Assembly: GCF_004358755.1 (NCBI RefSeq)
Contig: NZ_SMZY01000001.1
Coordinates: 186,001-250,000, forward strand
Direction of reading: 5' to 3'
Source: Peribacillus frigoritolerans
GTDB lineage: Bacteria > Bacillota > Bacilli > Bacillales > Bacillaceae
DNA length: 64,000 nucleotides
A program made the translations under genes and the position numbers. The notes below the pieces were generated by a model. That model had not been told where the DNA came from, made no database searches, and saw nothing but the letters and a program-made list of their open reading frames with translations. Shown here piece after piece: positions 59,838-64,000 of this stretch (position 1 is its first letter; every line of letters begins with the position of its first letter).

Positions 59838-59921
59838 CCCTTTTTTCACAAATTAGGCACATTTTTTTCAAAAAAAGGTAATTGTACATATTAACCACCC
59901 GGATGGCCGGCACCTGCCCAT

Positions 59922-59949
59922 ACAAAGCAGGCGCGTGACACATATTTTA
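59922..59949 (+). promoter_or_regulatory. SigK-type promoter of the yjcZ-like gene
   Basis: AC at 59922-59923, a 17-base spacer and CATATTTTA at 59941-59949 exactly fit the SigK consensus AC-N16-17-CATANNNTA. The predicted start lies just before the ribosome binding site. Confidence 0.65.
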
Positions 59950-59980
59950 TCAGTACAGTCAGATAAAGGAGGTCTCTCAA

Positions 59981-60145
59981 ATGCGAACGTGTGCACCGTT
60001 TTATGGACCGCCTGCTCCATATCCGTACCCATACCCTTATGCACCATACGCCGGCTTTGGCTACTGGTATGCCTTTATTGTAGTTCTGCTCATTCTTCTC
60101 CTTGTTCTTGGAGGAGGCTATTACTACAATAATTACTGCAAATAG
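59981..60145 (+). CDS. YjcZ-family tiny sporulation membrane protein
   Basis: A 54-residue protein: an aromatic/proline-rich start (FYGPPAPYPYPYPYAPYAG) followed by a single hydrophobic helix (WYAFIVVLLILLLVLGGG) and a YYYNNYCK end. The GF/Y...FIVVLLILLLVLGG core is that of the YjcZ/SscA tiny transmembrane proteins of bacilli, which are spore-associated. AAAGGAGGTCTCTCAA precedes ATG 59981. The upstream promoter looks SigK-dependent, consistent with spore coat or mother-cell membrane use. Confidence 0.78.
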   Translation: MRTCAPFYGPPAPYPYPYPYAPYAGFGYWYAFIVVLLILLLVLGGGYYYNNYCK

Positions 60146-60147
60146 CC

Positions 60148-60181
60148 AAAAAAAAACACCTCATTCCATGAGGTGTTTTCT
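60148..60181. terminator. Bidirectional terminator between the yjcZ-like gene and pssA
   Basis: AAAACACCTCAT pairs with ATGAGGTGTTTT around TCC, with an A-run before and T-run after. Confidence 0.88.
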
Positions 60182-60719
60182 ACATTTTTCGTATTTTGAA
60201 TGATGCGATCATACAGAATGATAAAATCATCAGCAAAAAAATGTAATTATATGCAGGCATAAAATCTTTCCAAAGATAGCTTAAAGTCAGAATACAGCCA
60301 GCTGCAGTAATCGGAAGACCGCTAAAGAAACCGCAGTTGTCAGAGATATTAAACCTTGCCAGTCTGAAAGCGCCGCATCCAATGTATAAAACCGTGAAAA
60401 ATGCGCCAGGAGCACCTAACTCAAAAAGAATTCCTTTATAAAGAAGTAGTGCAGGGGCTACTCCAAATGATATAATATCACTCATTGAATCCAATTGTTT
60501 TCCGAGTTCTGATTCAATATTAAACTTCCTGGCAACCATTCCATCGAACCTGTCAGCAAGGGCTGCGAGAAAAATAAGCAATAGACTTAGTTTTAAGACA
60601 TCATTTATTGTATATAGAATTGCAAAACCGCCCAGGCCGAGATTAACGAGCGTCAGCAGGTTAGCTGTATTTGCTTTTATTTTTTTTACTGTTGCATCTA
60701 CGTAACTTATTAAAAACAT
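60180..60719 (-). CDS. pssA: CDP-diacylglycerol--serine O-phosphatidyltransferase
   Basis: PssA makes phosphatidylserine from CDP-diacylglycerol and serine. The 179-residue membrane protein has the CDP-alcohol phosphotransferase motif DG-x2-AR-x8-G-x3-D-x3-D within DRFDGMVARKFNIESELGKQLDSMSD (about 57-82), followed by several hydrophobic helices. It is transcribed divergently from psd, which decarboxylates its product, across a 100-base gap that should hold both promoters. In B. subtilis pssA and psd are in one operon elsewhere on the chromosome. Confidence 0.95.
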   Translation of the reverse strand: MFLISYVDATVKKIKANTANLLTLVNLGLGGFAILYTINDVLKLSLLLIFLAALADRFDGMVARKFNIESELGKQLDSMSDIISFGVAPALLLYKGILFELGAPGAFFTVLYIGCGAFRLARFNISDNCGFFSGLPITAAGCILTLSYLWKDFMPAYNYIFLLMILSFCMIASFKIRKM

Positions 60720-60819
60720 AATTGCACTTCCTTATAATTGCATAAATGACCAAATAGGCCTACTTTCATTCTATGCATGAAAATCAATGTAGTAAAGTAA
60801 TTTTTTTTGGAGGACTAAC

Positions 60820-61626
60820 TTGAGAAAAAAACTGTACCAAAATCTAATCGAACTTACAAATTCTCTCCCTGTTTCAAAGTATATCATGAAATTTGCCAAA
60901 TCTTCACGAAGCCGTTTTATTATTCCGTCCTATACGAAGATTTATCAAGTCAACGTCAATGAAATTCAAAAGCAAATCGATGCCTATCCGTCTCTGCATG
61001 ATTTTTTTATTCGCGAATTAAAAAAAGATGCCAGAACGTTCGATGGTAACCCAAATCATATCATAAGTCCAGTTGATGCCGTCATAGAACAATTTGGCAC
61101 TATTTCTTCTCATGATGCCATTATTGTCAAAAATCAGCCTTATTCCATTAATGATATGCTTGGAGATTCTGCTTTAGCAGAGAAATATATAAATGGTTCG
61201 TTTATTGTTCTGTATTTAAGTCCAAGTCATTACCACCGCATCCACAGCCCGGCCTCAGGAACGGTTGAAAGACAGTATGAGCTTGGGAAAACATCATATC
61301 CTGTAAACAGCTGGGGCTTAATGTACGGAAAATCACCGCTGTCAAAGAATTTCCGGACAATAACAGAAATTAAAGAAGAAGATCATAATCATATTGCAGT
61401 TGTAAAAGTGGGTGCAATGTTTATAAATACCATTCAATTAACTCATGCTAATGAAAAGGTTCGAAAAGGGGAAGAACTGGCTTATTTTTCTTTTGGGTCT
61501 ACAGTTGTTCTGCTGTTTGAGAAACATAAGACTGATTTTGCAGATTCAGTCGCTTTGAAGAAGGAAGTGAAAGCAGGAGAGGTATTGGCTGTGAAAAAAA
61601 TGAAAAGAGAGGACATCACGCTTTAA
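60820..61626 (+). CDS. psd: Phosphatidylserine decarboxylase proenzyme
   Basis: Psd decarboxylates phosphatidylserine to phosphatidylethanolamine using a pyruvoyl group made by self-cleavage. The 268 residues include the SPVDAVIEQFG Asp region (about 82-92), the SPSHYHRIHSPASG His region (about 135-148) and the cleavage motif FGST with Ser227. TTG 60820 follows TTGGAGGACTAAC. Its partner pssA is divergent and adjacent. Confidence 0.96.
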   Translation: MRKKLYQNLIELTNSLPVSKYIMKFAKSSRSRFIIPSYTKIYQVNVNEIQKQIDAYPSLHDFFIRELKKDARTFDGNPNHIISPVDAVIEQFGTISSHDAIIVKNQPYSINDMLGDSALAEKYINGSFIVLYLSPSHYHRIHSPASGTVERQYELGKTSYPVNSWGLMYGKSPLSKNFRTITEIKEEDHNHIAVVKVGAMFINTIQLTHANEKVRKGEELAYFSFGSTVVLLFEKHKTDFADSVALKKEVKAGEVLAVKKMKREDITL

Positions 61627-61629
61627 AAG

Positions 61630-61770
61630 CTAACTGGATGCTTTTAAAACGTGAGTCAGAGATCGGCGTTTAATTTCATTTTCGATTAATTCAATAAAAT
61701 CTTCGCTTAAATTCATCTCTGTTGCTTTAAAATACGATTCAATCAATAGTTCATCAGATAGTTTTCGCAT
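61630..61770 (-). CDS. sda: Sporulation checkpoint histidine kinase inhibitor Sda
   Basis: Sda blocks the sporulation kinase KinA (and KinB) when DNA replication is active or damaged, so spores form only with complete chromosomes. The 46 residues, [20 protein letters not shown] and so on, form the helical hairpin of the family and are nearly identical to B. subtilis Sda, with changes mainly at the C-terminus. ATG 61770 was chosen by homology; the open frame extends upstream, and the ribosome binding site AAAGAG is weak. The stop lies 3 bases past psd, with no terminator visible. Confidence 0.96.
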   Translation of the reverse strand: MRKLSDELLIESYFKATEMNLSEDFIELIENEIKRRSLTHVLKASS

Positions 61771-61878
61771 CTCTTTGCGCCGAAATTTCCGGCTTGCACC
61801 TCCAATTATGGATAAGGTAAAGGTTTTATATATCAACACCATGCATATACTAATATGTTATTTTCTGCTAGTAAATTA

Positions 61879-61907
61879 AATCTAACATGAATTAAAAAAT
61901 AGAACAA
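61879..61907 (-). promoter_or_regulatory. Probable sda promoter
   Basis: On the minus strand TTGTTC (61907-61902), a 17-base spacer and TAGATT (61884-61879). It lies just downstream of the DnaA boxes. Confidence 0.5.
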
Positions 61908-61915
61908 TCGTTCTC

Positions 61916-62015
61916 TTATCCACAGAAGATGGTGGATAAGCTGTTAATATCTTGTTTATAATTTCTAAATCAGAGGAATTTATATGAGTGTATAATGTGC
62001 ATAAGCTTATCCACA
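61916..62015. promoter_or_regulatory. DnaA-box cluster between sda and yqeG
   Basis: Two perfect DnaA boxes TTATCCACA (61916-61924 and 62007-62015), one near match on the other strand (61931-61939, TTATCCACC) and a weaker TTATGCACA (61996-62004, minus). In B. subtilis DnaA binds such a cluster and controls sda. Confidence 0.88.
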
Positions 62016-62159
62016 GGTGTTGATTTTTTACAAATTTTGTCGAAAAATATATTGAATACTTGCAGTTGCTTTCCGCAGCTGTCAAGTTTCTTTTGAAAGA
62101 ACGTGCAAAATCAGATATGATGTAATTTGGCCAAAAAATGTTCGATGAGGTGTTTATAT

Positions 62160-62675
62160 ATGTTAAATCTATTCCTGCCCGGTGAATATGTAAAAAATAT
62201 CTTTGAAATTTCTCCTATGGTTCTTAAAGAGCGGGGAGTAAAGGGGATTATTACTGACCTGGATAATACCCTTGTAGAGTGGGACCGTCCAAGCGCTACA
62301 CCAAAGCTGATTGAATGGTTTAAAGATGTGAAGGATCATGGTATCGCTGTGACCATTGTTTCTAATAATGTAGAAAAACGGGTGAAATCATTTTCAGATC
62401 CGCTAAACATTCCATTTATATATAAAGCAAGAAAGCCTATGGGAAAAGCCTTCAGACGTGCTGTAAAGAATATGAACCTTGAAAAAAAGGACGTAGTTGT
62501 CATTGGTGATCAGCTTTTAACAGACGTACTCGGAGGAAACCGCAATGGTTTTCATACCATTTTAGTTGTGCCTGTTGCTTCTACAGACGGTCTTGTAACA
62601 AGACTGAACCGTAAAATTGAACGCAGAATTTTAGCTGCTCTTAAAAGAAAAGGCTTAATTCAATGGGAGGATTAA
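62160..62675 (+). CDS. yqeG: HAD-family phosphatase YqeG
   Basis: A 171-residue HAD IIIA phosphatase with motif I ITDLDNTLVEW (D33, D35), motif II VSNN (about 77-80), the Lys of ARKPMGKAF and motif III VIGDQLLTDVLGGN (about 117-130). Related to mitochondrial phosphatidylglycerophosphate phosphatase Gep4; the substrate in Bacillus is not proven, although a role in phospholipid synthesis would suit the nearby pssA/psd. GATGAGGTG selects ATG 62160. It leads the yqeG-yqeH-aroE group. Confidence 0.93.
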   Translation: MLNLFLPGEYVKNIFEISPMVLKERGVKGIITDLDNTLVEWDRPSATPKLIEWFKDVKDHGIAVTIVSNNVEKRVKSFSDPLNIPFIYKARKPMGKAFRRAVKNMNLEKKDVVVIGDQLLTDVLGGNRNGFHTILVVPVASTDGLVTRLNRKIERRILAALKRKGLIQWED

Positions 62676-62679
62676 TCTA

Positions 62680-63786
62680 GTGATAGAAGAACAATTTGTC
62701 TGCATTGGCTGCGGCGTAAAGATTCAAACGGAAAATCCGGACGAGCTTGGTTATGCGCCTGAGAGTGCACTGCAAAAAGAAGTGATTATTTGCCAAAGAT
62801 GCTTCCGCTTAAAAAACTACAATGAAATACAAGATGTGTCCTTAACTGATGAAGATTTCTTGAAGATCCTTCATGGGATTGGCGATACAAATGCTCTTGT
62901 TGTGAAAATCGTTGATATTTTTGATTTCAACGGAAGCTGGCTGAATGGTCTTCAGCGTTTTGTTGGAGGAAATCCGATTTTGCTTGTCGGTAATAAAGCG
63001 GATATCCTGCCAAAATCCGTTAAGAAGCAAAAATTAATCAACTGGATGAAGCGTGAAGCGAAGGAATTTGGATTGAATCCTGTTGATGTTTTTCTGATCA
63101 GTTCTGCAAGAGGTCAGGGCATTCCTGAAGTAACGGATGCGATTGAGCAATACCGCGAGGGTCAGGATGTTTATGTAGTAGGCTGCACGAATGTTGGAAA
63201 GTCTACTTTTATTAACCGGATTATTAAAGAGGTATCGGGAGAAAAAGACGTTATAACGACTTCCCACTTCCCTGGTACGACTCTTGATCTAATTGAGATT
63301 CCCCTTGATGACGGATCATCATTATATGATACACCTGGAATCATTAATCATCATCAAATGGCCCATTTCGTAGATAAAAACGACCTCAAGCTCTTGTCTC
63401 CAAAGAAGGAAGTCAAGCCAAAGGTTTTTCAATTAAATGAAATGCAGACCTTATTCTTCGGCGGTCTTGCGCGCCTGGATTATTTAAGCGGGGGAAGAAC
63501 TTCTCTTACTTGCTACGTTCCTTCCGAACTGAATATCCACCGGACAAAACAGGAAAACGCAGATGAACTGTACAAAAGACACGCAGGTGATATGCTTACG
63601 CCTCCGCGCATGGAGCAATTGGAAGAATTCCCTGAACTTACTGCGCATGAATTTACAATCAAAGAAGATAAAACAGATATTGTTTTCTCGGGACTTGGAT
63701 GGGTGACGGTAAACGAAGGGAATAAGAAAGTAACGGCATATGCCCCAAAAGGTGTAAATGTTACATTGAGACCATCATTAATCTGA
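62680..63786 (+). CDS. yqeH: Circularly permuted GTPase YqeH, 30S ribosome assembly
   Basis: YqeH is needed for 30S subunit assembly. The 368 residues start with a zinc finger (C8, C11, C38, C41 in CIGC and CQRC), then a permuted G-domain in the order G4 NKAD (about 105-108), G5 SSARG, G1 GCTNVGKST (about 168-176), G2 and G3 DTPG (about 217-220), followed by a C-terminal RNA-binding domain. GTG 62680 is used; it lies 4 bases after yqeG. Confidence 0.96.
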   Translation: MIEEQFVCIGCGVKIQTENPDELGYAPESALQKEVIICQRCFRLKNYNEIQDVSLTDEDFLKILHGIGDTNALVVKIVDIFDFNGSWLNGLQRFVGGNPILLVGNKADILPKSVKKQKLINWMKREAKEFGLNPVDVFLISSARGQGIPEVTDAIEQYREGQDVYVVGCTNVGKSTFINRIIKEVSGEKDVITTSHFPGTTLDLIEIPLDDGSSLYDTPGIINHHQMAHFVDKNDLKLLSPKKEVKPKVFQLNEMQTLFFGGLARLDYLSGGRTSLTCYVPSELNIHRTKQENADELYKRHAGDMLTPPRMEQLEEFPELTAHEFTIKEDKTDIVFSGLGWVTVNEGNKKVTAYAPKGVNVTLRPSLI

Positions 63787-63801
63787 TTGGGAGAGACTTT
63801 C

Positions 63802-64000
63802 ATGAATAGAGTATATGGACTGATTGGCTGTCCTGTCGGGCATTCCATGTCACCGCTTATACACAATGATGCTTTTTTGCAAAAAGAGCTAAAAGCTTCC
63901 TATCATGCATTTCATGTTGAAAAAGATGATTTGCAGGCTGCGATAGCAGGAATGAAGGCTTTAGGAATAGCCGGCTTTAATGTGACCATTCCGCATAAGG
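63802..64000 (+). CDS. aroE: Shikimate dehydrogenase, N-terminal part (3' end outside window)
   Basis: AroE reduces 3-dehydroshikimate with NADPH. The first 66 residues are in the window: MNRVYGLIGCPVGHSMSPLI, with the shikimate-binding Ser pair in GHSMSP (residues 14-19), and GFNVTIPHK near 58-66 containing the catalytic Lys region. ATG 63802 follows GGGAGAGAC. It belongs to the yqeG-yqeH-aroE group as in B. subtilis. Confidence 0.96.
   Translation, partial: MNRVYGLIGCPVGHSMSPLIHNDAFLQKELKASYHAFHVEKDDLQAAIAGMKALGIAGFNVTIPHK

Noticed and set aside
59761-59943. 60-residue minus-strand ORF upstream of the 23-codon ORF
   Set aside because: It runs across the promoter and dyads, has no ribosome binding site, and its N-terminus lies in the SigK promoter of the other strand.
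59935-60132. 65-residue plus-strand ORF overlapping the yjcZ-like gene
   Set aside because: Different frame of the real 54-residue gene, without a ribosome binding site; it begins upstream of the likely transcription start.

Overview
This window is a stretch of core chromosome from an aerobic, endospore-forming member of the Bacillaceae, close to Bacillus/Metabacillus. The evidence is the gene content and order, which closely follow the nadA-sigK/yqeH part of the Bacillus subtilis chromosome, the strong GGAGG-type ribosome binding sites with many TTG/GTG starts, the Bacillus-type T-boxes and 6S-1 RNA, and a set of sporulation genes (safA, coxA, bofC, spoVB, sigK, sda, yjcZ-like). No phage, IS element, CRISPR array, rRNA or tRNA gene was seen. 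The only mobile-looking DNA is a few short intergenic repeats of a type dispersed in Bacillus genomes.

Layout. 1-2640: NAD synthesis (end of nadB, nadC, nadA). 2827-6428: sporulation genes safA (with a very repetitive Gly-rich tail), coxA-like lipoprotein and bofC. 6742-11085: ruvAB, a small membrane protein, queA, tgt and yajC. 11136-17222: membrane genes yrzE, yrbG and spoVB, then comN, secDF and a LapA-like protein. 17283-22972: recJ, apt, relA, dtd. 23102-25162: an SH3b/amidase cell-wall hydrolase on the minus strand and a small helical protein. 25195-28587: T-box, hisS, aspS. 28641-28892: 6S-1 RNA. 29079-31317: tcdA and, on the minus strand, rarA. 31554-38936: a YczE-like membrane protein, cymR, cysteine desulfurase, mnmA, a TPR protein, recD2 and three small genes. 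39232-44474: yrrI transporter, T-box alaS, ireB, ruvX, yrzB. 44690-52846: mltG, trmR-trhP1-trhP2, udk, greA, pbpI, yrrS. 52933-57483: yrzA (minus strand), then yrrT-mtnN-mccA-mccB-yrhC for methionine-to-cysteine conversion, probably under the CymR encoded in this same window. 57547-60145: an SGNH lipoprotein, an uninterrupted sigK, a minus-strand cluster of tiny genes, and a YjcZ-like tiny membrane protein preceded by a textbook SigK promoter. 60180-64000: pssA and psd back to back, sda with a DnaA-box cluster, yqeG, yqeH and the start of aroE.

Themes. The region is unusually rich in tRNA-wobble and anticodon-loop modification genes (queA, tgt, tcdA, mnmA with its desulfurase, trmR, trhP1, trhP2), DNA repair and recombination genes (ruvAB, recJ, rarA, recD2, ruvX) and stringent/sporulation control genes (relA, sigK, sda). 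The observations most worth a second look are the minus-strand micro-gene locus at 59315-59840, the greA terminator whose 3' arm contains the only ribosome binding site of pbpI, two genes that seem to need non-standard start codons (yrzE, yrrD), and the dyads around the recJ and yrrI start regions.
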